Assembly: GCF_004328075.1 (NCBI RefSeq)
Contig: NZ_SJFN01000026.1
Coordinates: 787-64,786 of the forward strand
DNA length: 64,000 nt
DNA from: Siculibacillus lacustris
GTDB lineage: Bacteria; Pseudomonadota; Alphaproteobacteria; Rhizobiales; Ancalomicrobiaceae
Direction of reading: 5' to 3'
The notes under the pieces were generated by a model. That model had not been told where the DNA came from, made no database searches, and saw only the letters and a list, made by a program, of their open reading frames with translations. Position 1 is the first letter of the stretch, and every line of letters begins with the position of its first letter. This document shows, piece after piece, positions 25,337-33,282 of this stretch. The position numbers and the translations under genes are program-made.

Positions 25337-25987
25337 ATGGCGGAATCGAGGTCCACGGCCGGCGACGTCGAACGTTCCGTCGTTCTGCCGGCAGGCTACG
25401 GCAAGGCGATCCGCCTGCAGGCCGGTCGTCGCCTGCGGCTCGTCAATCTGCACGGTGTGCAGGCCGTCGATCTCTGGGCGTTCGTCGACGGCGACCCCGG
25501 CGAATACCTTTCGATGGAGCATTTCCGCTCGGTCCACAGCGTCGTCTGGGCGACCACCGCCACGCCGCTCGTCAGCAATGCCCGGCGGGCCATCGTCACG
25601 ATCGTCGAAGACACCTCGTCCGGCCGTCACGACACCCTGCTCTGCCCCTGCAACGAGCCGCTCTACCGGCAGCTCGGCGCGCCGGCGGGCCACCGCAGTT
25701 GCGCCGACAATCTCCACGAGGGCCTCGCGGACCTCGGTCTCGCCGTCCCCTTCACGCCGGCCTCGCTCAACCTCTTCATGTGTGTCGAGGTCCGCGCCGA
25801 CGGGTCGATCGACCGCCGCCTGCCCTCGTCGTCGCCGGGATCCCATCTCGTGCTGCAGGCGGAGGTCGACGTGGTGCTCGCCTTCTCCTGCTGCCCGCAG
25901 GACATCACGCCGATCAACGGGCCCGAGCGCACCCCGCGCGACTGCCGGATCGACATTCTCGCGCCTCCCCCGGAGGATGCTCGATGA
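25337..25987 (+). CDS. DUF1989 (urea-carboxylase-associated) family protein
   Basis: A 216-residue protein of the DUF1989 family. Visible family features: QAVDLWAF (about 42-49), EYLSMEHFR (57-64), a Cys/His cluster HDTLLCPCN (98-106), SCADNLHEGL (121-130), NLFMCV (145-150), and the C-terminal ADVVLAFSCCPQDITPING type motif (about 178-195). Paired DUF1989 proteins (CgdA/CgdB) form carboxyguanidine deiminase in guanidine degradation; this one stands alone. It overlaps the ABC ATPase gene by four bases, so it is expressed with the transporter. It may act on an imported ureido or amidino substrate, or a product of the island; function is not established. Confidence 0.82.
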   Translation: MAESRSTAGDVERSVVLPAGYGKAIRLQAGRRLRLVNLHGVQAVDLWAFVDGDPGEYLSMEHFRSVHSVVWATTATPLVSNARRAIVTIVEDTSSGRHDTLLCPCNEPLYRQLGAPAGHRSCADNLHEGLADLGLAVPFTPASLNLFMCVEVRADGSIDRRLPSSSPGSHLVLQAEVDVVLAFSCCPQDITPINGPERTPRDCRIDILAPPPEDAR

Positions 25988-26829
25988 CCGCCGATAGGGA
26001 CGCGCTCATTCGCATTCGCGGGCTGCACAAATCCTACGGACCGATCGAAGTTCTGAAGGGCATCTCGCTCGACGTCCATCAGGGAGAGGTCGTTTCGATC
26101 ATCGGCGCCAGCGGGTCCGGCAAGAGCACGTTCCTGCGCTGCCTCAATGTGCTCGAGATGCCTCAGGCGGGGCGGCTGCGGTTCGAAGGGTTCGACTTCG
26201 ACTTCGACGAGAATTCCCGGCACCGTCCGACCGCTGCGGATCTGCGCCTGTTGCGGGCGCGCATCGGCATGGTGTTCCAGAGCTACAACCTCTGGCCGCA
26301 CATGACGGTGCTCGAGAACGTGATCGAGGCGCCGATCCGGGTCGCCGGCCAGCCCCTCCGCGAGGCCACCGCTAACGCCGAGGCGCTGCTCGCCCGGATC
26401 GGGCTGGTCGACAAGCGCCATTCCTATCCGACCCGCCTGTCGGGCGGGCAACAGCAGCGGGTAGCGATCGTTCGGGCCCTGGCGATGGCGCCGAAGGTGA
26501 TGCTGTTCGACGAGGTGACGTCGGCGCTCGATCCCGAACTGGTCGGCGAAGTGCTGTCGCTGGTGGCCTCGCTCGCCGAAGACGGCATGACCATGCTGCT
26601 GGTCACCCACGAGATCGGCTTCGCCCGCGAGGTCAGTACCCGCACGCTGTTCTTCGACCAGGGTCTGGTCGCCGAGGACGGGCCGCCGCGCGAGGTTCTC
26701 CAGGACCCCCGGAGCGATCGGTTGCGCCAATTCCTGAAGCGGGTTCTCCACACCGATGTCCGGCGGGATGCCGGTCACGCCGTCGATGGTTCGGCGGGCG
26801 CGCAGGCGATCGAGGGGAGCGCGCCATGA
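25984..26829 (+). CDS. Polar-amino-acid-type ABC transporter ATPase
   Basis: A 281-residue ATPase of the GlnQ/HisP family, somewhat longer than the usual 240-260 because of a C-terminal extension of about 25 residues. Walker A GASGSGKST is at about 38-46, the Q-loop in MVFQSYNLWPHM, signature LSGGQQQR, Walker B VMLFDEVTSALD and the H-loop in LVTHEIGF. The start overlaps the DUF1989 stop, and its own stop overlaps the permease start (both ATGA). It energises import of an amino-acid-like solute by the adjacent permease and binding protein. Confidence 0.93.
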   Translation: MTADRDALIRIRGLHKSYGPIEVLKGISLDVHQGEVVSIIGASGSGKSTFLRCLNVLEMPQAGRLRFEGFDFDFDENSRHRPTAADLRLLRARIGMVFQSYNLWPHMTVLENVIEAPIRVAGQPLREATANAEALLARIGLVDKRHSYPTRLSGGQQQRVAIVRALAMAPKVMLFDEVTSALDPELVGEVLSLVASLAEDGMTMLLVTHEIGFAREVSTRTLFFDQGLVAEDGPPREVLQDPRSDRLRQFLKRVLHTDVRRDAGHAVDGSAGAQAIEGSAP

Positions 26830-27485
26830 TCGCGACGTGGTGGGAAGGGTTCGAGCCCTATGTGGCGGGATTTCTCGACGCGAGTGTCGTCGTGCTGGTC
26901 CTGTCGATCTGCTCGATCCTGGTGAGTTGGATCTTCGGGCTCCTCGCCGCACTCGGCAAGGTCTCGCGCTTCCGGTTGCTGCGCTGGCTCAGCGACTTCT
27001 ACATCTGGTTCATCCGCGGCACGCCGACCCTGATCCAGATCTTCATCGTCTATTTCGGGCTGCCGCAATTCGGTCTGCGTCTGTCGCCCTTCGTCGCCGG
27101 CGTCATCGCGCTCGGCTTCAACGGCGGGGCCTATGTCGCGGAGATCATCCGCTCCGGTCTGTCGGCGATCCCGCGCGGCCAGACCGAATCGGCCGAAGCC
27201 CTCGGCATGGGGCGGTCCCTGTTGATGCGCCGAATCATCCTGCCTCAGGTCTTCCGCATCATTCTGCCGCCGCTCACCAACGAAGCGATCTCGATGCTGA
27301 AGAACACATCGCTTCTTTCGGTCATCACCGTGGTCGAGCTGACTCTCTACTCGCAGACGATCATCGCGACGACCTTCCGTCCGTTCGAGTTCTATATCGC
27401 GACCGCCCTCATCTATCTCGTGATGACATCGGTGATTTCGCAGATCGCGGCCTACCTCGAACGAAAATTCGCACGCTCTCTGTGA
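26826..27485 (+). CDS. Polar-amino-acid-type ABC transporter permease
   Basis: A 219-residue inner-membrane permease of the GlnP/HisM family with about five membrane helices. The FIRGTPTLIQIFIVYFGLP motif is family-specific, and the EAA loop (SAEALGMGRSLLMRRIILPQ) contacts the ATPase. Only one permease gene is present, so it most likely works as a homodimer. Overlaps the ATPase gene by four bases; the binding-protein gene follows after 189 bases that contain a small hairpin, which may allow separate expression levels. Confidence 0.92.
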   Translation: MIATWWEGFEPYVAGFLDASVVVLVLSICSILVSWIFGLLAALGKVSRFRLLRWLSDFYIWFIRGTPTLIQIFIVYFGLPQFGLRLSPFVAGVIALGFNGGAYVAEIIRSGLSAIPRGQTESAEALGMGRSLLMRRIILPQVFRIILPPLTNEAISMLKNTSLLSVITVVELTLYSQTIIATTFRPFEFYIATALIYLVMTSVISQIAAYLERKFARSL

Positions 27486-27556
27486 GCCGCGCCCCGCGAA
27501 CACCGCGGAAGTGATCTTCCCAGGGCGCCTCGCCCTCTCGTCAACGACCGGGGACC

Positions 27557-27574
27557 GGCCTGCCGGGTCAGGCC
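27557..27574 (+). other. Small GC hairpin between permease and binding-protein genes
   Basis: GGCCTG (27557-27562) pairs with CAGGCC (27569-27574) around a 6-base loop. It may stabilise the upstream transcript or attenuate read-through; it is too short to call a terminator. Confidence 0.25.
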
Positions 27575-27674
27575 CCCGCCGACACCAGACGCAACCGGTC
27601 GGTTTCGGCCGCAAATCCGAACCGTGTCGTTCGGCGCGCCCGCGTCGGAACGGACATCCAGAGGAGATCGACGC

Positions 27675-28460
27675 ATGCGCCTCAAGTTCCTGACCGTCGC
27701 CGCCGCCGTGGTCGGCGCTCTTCTCGCCGCTCCCGCCATGGCCGGAGACCTCGAGCTCCTCAAGCCCGGCAAGATTCTCGTCGCGACCGAAGGGACCTTC
27801 CCGCCCTTCAGCATGCGGTCGCCCGACGGCCAGCTCGACGGTCTGGAGATCCGGGTCGGCAAGGAGATCGCCCGTCGCCTCGGCCTCCAATACGAGCCGG
27901 TCATCATCAAGTGGGAGGCCCTGCTCGTCGGCCTCGCCGCCGATCAGTACGACTTCGCCTCCGACGCCATGGACATCACCGCCGAACGGCAGAAGCAGGT
28001 GACCTTCGCCGACGGCTGGCTCGAATCGGGCGGCCGCGTCGTGGTCAAGAAGGGCTCGGACATCAAGACTCCCGATGCCATCAAGGGACGGGTCGTCGGC
28101 GTCCAGGTCTCCTCGACCTGGCAGAAGCTCGCCGAGGAACGCGGCGCGAAGATCAAGACCTACAAGGCCGAATCCGATGCCATTCAGGATCTCGTCAACG
28201 GCAACGTCGACGCGGTGATCACCGACTCGGTCGCGGCGGCCTACGACATCGACAAGTCGAAGCTTCCCCTGGAACTGGTCGAGGGTTACGTCAGCCACAT
28301 CCAGAAGGGGTTCCCCTTCAAGAAGGGCAAGCCCAATCTGGTCGCGGCGGTCAACAAGGCCCTCGCCGAGATGATCGCCGACGGCACCTACGCCAAGCTG
28401 ACCTCGCCCCTGATCGGCTATTCCCCGGCGCCGAAGGAGCCCATTCGGTCGCTGTTCTGA
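27675..28460 (+). CDS. Periplasmic amino-acid-type solute-binding protein
   Basis: A 261-residue family-3 binding protein. A signal peptide of about 23 residues (MRLKF, hydrophobic core, cleavage after APAMA) precedes ATEGTFPPFSM, DGLEIRVGKEIARRLGL and SDAMDITAERQKQVTFA, the usual ligand-pocket and hinge segments. It should deliver ligand to the upstream permease and ATPase. The canonical binding Arg appears in TAERQ. Ligand class is amino acid or a close derivative; the island suggests a cyclic or N-substituted one. AGGAGATCG precedes the ATG. Confidence 0.92.
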   Translation: MRLKFLTVAAAVVGALLAAPAMAGDLELLKPGKILVATEGTFPPFSMRSPDGQLDGLEIRVGKEIARRLGLQYEPVIIKWEALLVGLAADQYDFASDAMDITAERQKQVTFADGWLESGGRVVVKKGSDIKTPDAIKGRVVGVQVSSTWQKLAEERGAKIKTYKAESDAIQDLVNGNVDAVITDSVAAAYDIDKSKLPLELVEGYVSHIQKGFPFKKGKPNLVAAVNKALAEMIADGTYAKLTSPLIGYSPAPKEPIRSLF

Positions 28461-28465
28461 TCGAC

Positions 28466-28522
28466 GGCGGCCGCGGACGATCCCGCGGCCGCCACAGCCC
28501 GAAGGGGTCTCCCGCCCTTCGG
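28466..28522 (+). terminator. Tandem perfect hairpins after the binding-protein gene
   Basis: An 11-bp stem (28466-28476 with 28483-28493, 6-base loop) and an 8-bp stem (28499-28506 with 28515-28522, 8-base loop) follow the stop directly. There is no T-tract, so partial termination or 3-prime-end protection of the transporter mRNA is as likely as full termination. Confidence 0.45.
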
Positions 28523-28555
28523 AGCGTTCGCCCCCCTTCCTCGAACGGAATCGCC

Positions 28556-29233
28556 ATGGTCACCAAGCCCAGATCCGTCTCAACCATCGGCGACGACGAC
28601 CGCGAGAAGAGTCTCGGCCAGACGGCCTACGATTCGATTCTCGATCGGCTCATCCGGCGCGAGATCCCGATCGGTTCGGTCCTCCAGGAACGCCGGATCG
28701 CCGAGATGCTGGCGATGTCCCGGACCCCGGTCCGCGACGCCCTGAACCGCCTCGAGAGCGAAGGCTTCGTGACGCGGCTGGTCGGCGGCATTCTCGTCGT
28801 CCGCGAATTCTCGACCCGCGAGCTGATCGAAACCCTGCACGTCCGCCAGATCCTGGAGATGGAGAGCGTTCGCCTCTCCACCGGGCGGATTCCGGCGAGC
28901 ACCCTCGACGAGATCGAGGGCGAGATCCACGAATTGCTCGCCACGCCCGGCGCCGACGCCGAACGCGACTGGGCCGTCGACAGCCGGCTCCACGGCACCA
29001 TCGCCGAGTACAGCGGCAGCGCCGTACTCGCCAAGCTGATCAACGATCTCCGCCTCAAGACGCACATGTTCAACATGAACCGTGTGCCCGAGCGCTTCGA
29101 GATCGGTCATCGCGAACACTGCGCGATCATCGAAGCGTTGAGACGCGGCGATGCGGCCACCGCCAGCGAAGGCATTCGACTCCACATCGAGAACGTCAAG
29201 ATCGGCATTCTCGAAAAGCTCCGTCTCATCTGA
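28556..29233 (+). CDS. GntR-family (FCD) regulator of the catabolic island
   Basis: A 225-residue regulator. The winged helix spans about 18-88 (QTAYDSILDRLIRREIPIGSVLQERRIAEMLAMSRTPVRDAL region) and the FCD effector domain about 95-220, with ligand-type residues in DSRLHGTIAEYSG and HREHCAIIEAL and a late His in IRLHIENV. It lies between the transporter and the DHDPS-type gene, seven bases before the latter, so it is likely co-transcribed with the catabolic genes. The dyads at 25250-25274 upstream of the transporter operon are candidate targets. Confidence 0.88.
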   Translation: MVTKPRSVSTIGDDDREKSLGQTAYDSILDRLIRREIPIGSVLQERRIAEMLAMSRTPVRDALNRLESEGFVTRLVGGILVVREFSTRELIETLHVRQILEMESVRLSTGRIPASTLDEIEGEIHELLATPGADAERDWAVDSRLHGTIAEYSGSAVLAKLINDLRLKTHMFNMNRVPERFEIGHREHCAIIEALRRGDAATASEGIRLHIENVKIGILEKLRLI

Positions 29234-29240
29234 GGGCGAC

Positions 29241-30179
29241 ATGACCGACAGGAAGATCGACGAAGGGACGCGCGGCGTCTTCATCATCGCGCCGACCCCG
29301 TTCACCGACCGCGGCGAAGTCGACGATCGCAGTACGGATGCGCTCGTCGACTTCTATCTGGAATGCGGCGTCACCGGGATGACCATCCTCGGGGTGCTCG
29401 GCGAGGCGCCCAAGCTGGCACCGAGCGAGGCCCATGCCTTCCTCGAGCGCGTCTCGAAGCGGGTCGACGGCCGCATCCCGATCGTCGTGGGGGCGAGCAA
29501 TCCCGGCACCGACAATCTGATCCGGTTCTCCCGCACGGCGATGGATCTCGGGGCGGCCGGGTTGATGATCGCGCCGCCGCCGCGGCTGCGGACCGACGAT
29601 CAGGTGTTCGCCTATTGGGACGAGGTCCTGTCGCGTCTCGGCCCGGACACGCCCGTCTGCTACCAGGACTACCCGCAGATCACCGACACCGTGACCTCGG
29701 TCTCGGTGCTGCACCGGCTGATCGATCGCTTCGCCAATCTGGTGATGCTGAAACACGAAGAGAGCCCGGGCCTGGGCAAGATCACGCAGCTGCGCCAGCG
29801 TTCCGATCGTCGCGAGGGACGGCGGGTGTCGATCCTGTGCGGCAACGGCGGCCTCCACCTGCCCCAGGAGCTGCGCCGCGGCGCCGACGGGGCCATGACC
29901 GGTTACGCCTATCCCGAGATGCTGGTCCGGGTGTGTGCGCTGTTCTTCGCCGGCGAAACGGAGGCGGCGGAGGATCTCTACGATCTCCATCTGCCGCTGT
30001 TGCGTCACGAGCAGCAACTCGGCTTCGGTCTCGCCCTGCGCAAGGAGGTGCTGCACCGGCGCGGCATCCTCGCCTCCGCGGTGACCCGCCATCCCGGCCC
30101 TCGGCTGACGGCCCGCGACCATGAGGAACTGGACCAGCTGTTGGCACGGTTGAACCGCAAGCTGCACGCAACGGAGTGA
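29241..30179 (+). CDS. DHDPS/NAL-family aldolase or dehydratase (first of two)
   Basis: A 312-residue TIM-barrel Schiff-base enzyme. The Schiff-base Lys is in VMLKHEESPG, the catalytic Tyr in VCYQDYPQ, and the loop GVLGEAPKL replaces the common GTTGE motif, so it is not a lysine-biosynthetic DapA. Family members act on pyruvate or 2-oxo acids, for example 2-keto-3-deoxy-sugar-acid or 4-hydroxy-2-oxoglutarate aldolases and related dehydratases or deaminases. It follows the GntR gene closely and is four bases from the SDR gene. Substrate unknown. Confidence 0.85.
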   Translation: MTDRKIDEGTRGVFIIAPTPFTDRGEVDDRSTDALVDFYLECGVTGMTILGVLGEAPKLAPSEAHAFLERVSKRVDGRIPIVVGASNPGTDNLIRFSRTAMDLGAAGLMIAPPPRLRTDDQVFAYWDEVLSRLGPDTPVCYQDYPQITDTVTSVSVLHRLIDRFANLVMLKHEESPGLGKITQLRQRSDRREGRRVSILCGNGGLHLPQELRRGADGAMTGYAYPEMLVRVCALFFAGETEAAEDLYDLHLPLLRHEQQLGFGLALRKEVLHRRGILASAVTRHPGPRLTARDHEELDQLLARLNRKLHATE

Positions 30180-30183
30180 GACG

Positions 30184-30963
30184 ATGGACCTCGGATTGAA
30201 GGGCCGCCGCGCCCTGGTGCTCGGCGCGAGCCGTGGTCTCGGCCGGGCGATCGCCGTCACCCTCGCCGCCGAAGGCGCCTCGGTCGTTCTCTGCGGCCGC
30301 AACCGGGAGGCGCTCGCCGAGGTGGCGGCGACGATCGCCGGCGCCGGCGGCGACGCTACGCCGCTGACCCTCGATCTCGCCGACCGGGCCGGTGTCGACG
30401 CCGCCCTCGCGACTCTCGGCGACGTCGGGATCGACATCCTGATCAACAACGGCGGCGGCCCGCCGCCCGGGCCGGTCGCCTCGGTCGAAAGCGACGTGTG
30501 GAGCCGGCAGTTCGAGGTGATGGTCAACGCGCTGTTCCGTGTGACGGCGCATGTCCTGCCGGGCATGCGGGCGCGGCAATGGGGGCGCATCGTCAACATC
30601 GTCTCTTCGGGCGTGGTCCAGCCGATTCCCAATCTCGGCATCTCCAACGCGCTGCGCGCCTCGGTCGTCGGCTGGGCCAAGACCCTCGCCGGCGAGGTCG
30701 CCGCCGACGGTGTCACGGTCAACTCGGTCCTGCCGGGACGCATCCACACCGAGCGCGTCGATTCGCTCGACGCCGCGGCGGCGACGCGTTCGGGCAAGAC
30801 GGTCGCGGAGATCGCCGCCGCCTCTCGCGCCACCATTCCCGCCGGGCGCTACGGCACCCCGCAGGAGTTCGCCGACGTGGTCGCCTTTCTGGCGTCCGAA
30901 CGCGCGAGCTACGTCACCGGTGCGCTGATGCGCGTCGACGGCGGCGCGATCCGCAGCATCTGA
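30184..30963 (+). CDS. Short-chain dehydrogenase/reductase with atypical active site
   Basis: A 259-residue SDR. The cofactor motif GASRGLG is at about 14-20, NNGGG at 88-92 in place of NNAG, and catalytic-type Ser141/Ser142 is present. The usual Tyr-x3-Lys is not: the equivalent positions read Ser154 and Arg158 in LGISNALRAS. The rest of the fold (GWAKTLAGEVAADGVTVNSVLPG and the C-terminal YVTGALMRVDGG) is intact. Either the chemistry differs from standard carbonyl reduction or other residues substitute. It lies four bases after the DHDPS-type gene and is part of the same operon. Confidence 0.85.
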   Translation: MDLGLKGRRALVLGASRGLGRAIAVTLAAEGASVVLCGRNREALAEVAATIAGAGGDATPLTLDLADRAGVDAALATLGDVGIDILINNGGGPPPGPVASVESDVWSRQFEVMVNALFRVTAHVLPGMRARQWGRIVNIVSSGVVQPIPNLGISNALRASVVGWAKTLAGEVAADGVTVNSVLPGRIHTERVDSLDAAAATRSGKTVAEIAAASRATIPAGRYGTPQEFADVVAFLASERASYVTGALMRVDGGAIRSI

Positions 30964-31031
30964 GACGGGCCGGTTCGAAGGGGCCGGCCCGACGATCGGT
31001 CGGCTCCGACCCGGCGACAGGACGCGATGTC

Positions 31032-31970
31032 ATGAAGTGCCTCTTGGTCCAGCCGATCCACGCCGATGGAATCGCGGTCCTGCGGACGGCGGGGATCGAC
31101 GTGATCGCCTGCCCCGCCGCCGACATGGAGACCGTCGCCCGCGCGCTCCCCGGCTGCGCCGCGGTGATCACCCGCAATGCCGGCCTGTCGGGGCCGGCGA
31201 TGCGGGCCGGCGACGCGCTCAGGGTCGTCGTCGTGCACGGCACCGGCTACGATCACGTCGACATGGCGGTGGCGGGCGAGCGCGGCGTGCTGGTCTGCAA
31301 CACGCCGGGGCTCAACGCCCGCTCGGTGGCGGAACTGGCCCTCGGTCTGGCCCTGGCGGCGGCGCGGCGCATTCCCGCCGCCGACCGCAGCGAACGGCGC
31401 GGCGAGACGGGATTTCGCGAGGCCGAGAGGTTCGTCGAACTCGGTGGCAAGACTGCCCTGGTGGTCGGCTGGGGAGCCGTCGGCTCGCGCCTCGGACGGA
31501 TGTTGGCGGCGGGCCTGGGGATGAAGGTCCTGGTCCATTCGCGCTCGGCCGGTGATTTCGAGCGCGTCGCGACCCTCGCCGAGGGGCTCGCCCGCGCCGA
31601 TCTGATCTCGCTCCACACGCCGCTGACGCCGCAGACCCGCGGCATGATCGGCGCCGAGGCGCTGGCTCGGGTCAGACCGGGCGCCCTGCTGGTCAACACG
31701 GCGCGCGCCGGGCTCGTCGACGAGGTGGCGCTGGCGGCCGCGATCGACAGCGGACGGATCGCCGCCGCGGCCCTCGACGACCATTCCCCGGGGGCGCCGA
31801 CCGGACCGCTCGCGACGTCAGGCCGCGTGATCTTCACGCCGCATCTCGGCGGGACCACCGAGGAGGCCCTGCGCCGCGTCGCGATCGAAGCCGCCCGCCA
31901 CGTCGTGACCGCGCTCTCGGGTGGGCGGCCCGCCACGGCCCTGAACGACCCCGGGAGTCTGCACCCATGA
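31032..31970 (+). CDS. D-isomer-specific 2-hydroxyacid dehydrogenase
   Basis: A 312-residue NAD-dependent dehydrogenase of the PGDH/glyoxylate-reductase family. The Rossmann motif GWGAVGSRLG is at about 144-153, catalytic-type Arg is in VNTARAGLVDE, and His in FTPHLGGTTEEA. The segment that usually contributes the catalytic Glu (DVFxxEP) reads DDHSPGAP, so that Glu may be missing. It lies 68 bases after the SDR gene and overlaps the M20 hydrolase start by four bases. It may reduce or oxidise a 2-hydroxy/2-oxo acid intermediate. Confidence 0.87.
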   Translation: MKCLLVQPIHADGIAVLRTAGIDVIACPAADMETVARALPGCAAVITRNAGLSGPAMRAGDALRVVVVHGTGYDHVDMAVAGERGVLVCNTPGLNARSVAELALGLALAAARRIPAADRSERRGETGFREAERFVELGGKTALVVGWGAVGSRLGRMLAAGLGMKVLVHSRSAGDFERVATLAEGLARADLISLHTPLTPQTRGMIGAEALARVRPGALLVNTARAGLVDEVALAAAIDSGRIAAAALDDHSPGAPTGPLATSGRVIFTPHLGGTTEEALRRVAIEAARHVVTALSGGRPATALNDPGSLHP

Positions 31971-33229
31971 CCTCGACGATCCGCGACACCATCGACCGAT
32001 TGTTCGATCGCATCGGCGCCCTTTCCGAGGCCGGCCCCGGCTACACCCGCCCGTCCTACGGGGCGTTGGAGAGCCGAGCCCATGCGGTCGTCGCCGATCA
32101 TGCCGCGACCCTCGGCCTCACGGTGACACGCGACGCCGCGCTCAATCTGTTCGCCCGCCTGCCCGGCGCGGACCGGGACGCACCGCCGCTCCACGTCGGC
32201 TCCCATCTCGACACGGTCGCCAACGGCGGTGCCTACGACGGGGTCGCCGGGGTGGTCGGCGCCGTGGCCCTCGCCGCCGACCTCGTCGCGCGCGGGGTCC
32301 GCCTGCCGTGCGATCTGGTCGTCACCGTCACCCGGGCCGAGGAGAGCGTGTGGTTTCCCGTCTCCTATGTCGGTTCGCGCGCCGCCCTCGGACGGCTCGG
32401 GGCCGACGATCTCCGGGCGAGGCGGAGCGACAGCGGCCGCACCCTCGCCGAACACCTGCGGGAGGAAGGCGGCGATCCCGACGCGATTCTGCGCGGCCCC
32501 GGGTTGGCGCCGGCGCGGTTCGTCGAGATGCACATCGAACAGGGGCCGGTGCTCGACGCGGCCGGCGAGGCCTTCGCCGTGGTCGACGCGGTGCGCGGCG
32601 GTCTGCGCTATCGCGACGCCCGCATCCAGGGCGTCTGGGCCCATTCCGGCGGCGCGCCGCGCGAATTGCGCTCCGACGCGGTCTTCGGTCTGGCCGATCT
32701 CGTGACCGCCATGGATAGGGGTTGGGCGCGGAGCCTCGCCGAGGGCGGCGATCTCGCCGTCACCTTCGGCCGCGTGGATGCGGCGACGCCCGAACACGCC
32801 TTCGCCAAAGTGCCGGGCCGTCTCGATTTCTGCGTCGATCTGCGCAGCGTCGACGATGGCGTTCTCGAGTCCACGGACGCGCTGCTGCGCGCCGAGATCG
32901 CCGCCATCGAACGGGCGCGCGGGCTGCGCTTCGATCTGGGGCCGCAATCGCGCAGCCGTCCGGCGCGGATGTCGCCCGCCCTCGTCGCGGCGCTGGTCGG
33001 CGCCGCCCGCGAACGCGGCGTCTCACCCCGGATCCTGGCGTCCGGCGGCGGCCACGACGCGGCCGCCTTCGCCCTCGCCGGCTGGGATGCGGCGATGATC
33101 TTTCTGCGCAACCAGAACGGCAGCCACAATCCCGACGAAGCGATGGATCTCGGCGATCTCGCCGAGGCCGTCGCCGTTCTCGCCGCGGCGATACCGGGGA
33201 TCGCCGCGACACCACGCTCCGCGGCGTGA
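31967..33229 (+). CDS. M20-family amidohydrolase, N-carbamoyl-L-amino-acid hydrolase / allantoate amidohydrolase type
   Basis: A 420-residue dinuclear-metal hydrolase. Ligands are visible: His80 in GSHLDT, Asp91 in GGAYDGVAG, Glu126 in TRAEESVWF and a later His in EMHIEQGP; ASGGGHDAAAF supplies the C-terminal His. This subgroup (hydantoinase/carbamoylase) hydrolyses N-carbamoyl or ureido groups. It is translationally coupled to the D-hydroxyacid dehydrogenase. Together with ATP-dependent lactamase PxpBCA it supports a pathway handling a cyclic amide or ureide. No dihydropyrimidinase-type hydantoinase is found in the window. Confidence 0.87.
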   Translation: MTSTIRDTIDRLFDRIGALSEAGPGYTRPSYGALESRAHAVVADHAATLGLTVTRDAALNLFARLPGADRDAPPLHVGSHLDTVANGGAYDGVAGVVGAVALAADLVARGVRLPCDLVVTVTRAEESVWFPVSYVGSRAALGRLGADDLRARRSDSGRTLAEHLREEGGDPDAILRGPGLAPARFVEMHIEQGPVLDAAGEAFAVVDAVRGGLRYRDARIQGVWAHSGGAPRELRSDAVFGLADLVTAMDRGWARSLAEGGDLAVTFGRVDAATPEHAFAKVPGRLDFCVDLRSVDDGVLESTDALLRAEIAAIERARGLRFDLGPQSRSRPARMSPALVAALVGAARERGVSPRILASGGGHDAAAFALAGWDAAMIFLRNQNGSHNPDEAMDLGDLAEAVAVLAAAIPGIAATPRSAA

Positions 33230-33282
33230 CGTCTCGGCCGCACCGTCGACCACCGCGAACGACACGAGGGTTCGAGAATCCC

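Noticed and set aside
21365-25987. Canonical guanidine degradation locus (ureohydrolase plus DUF1989)
   Set aside because: No guanidine carboxylase, allophanate hydrolase, second DUF1989 partner or guanidine riboswitch is visible.
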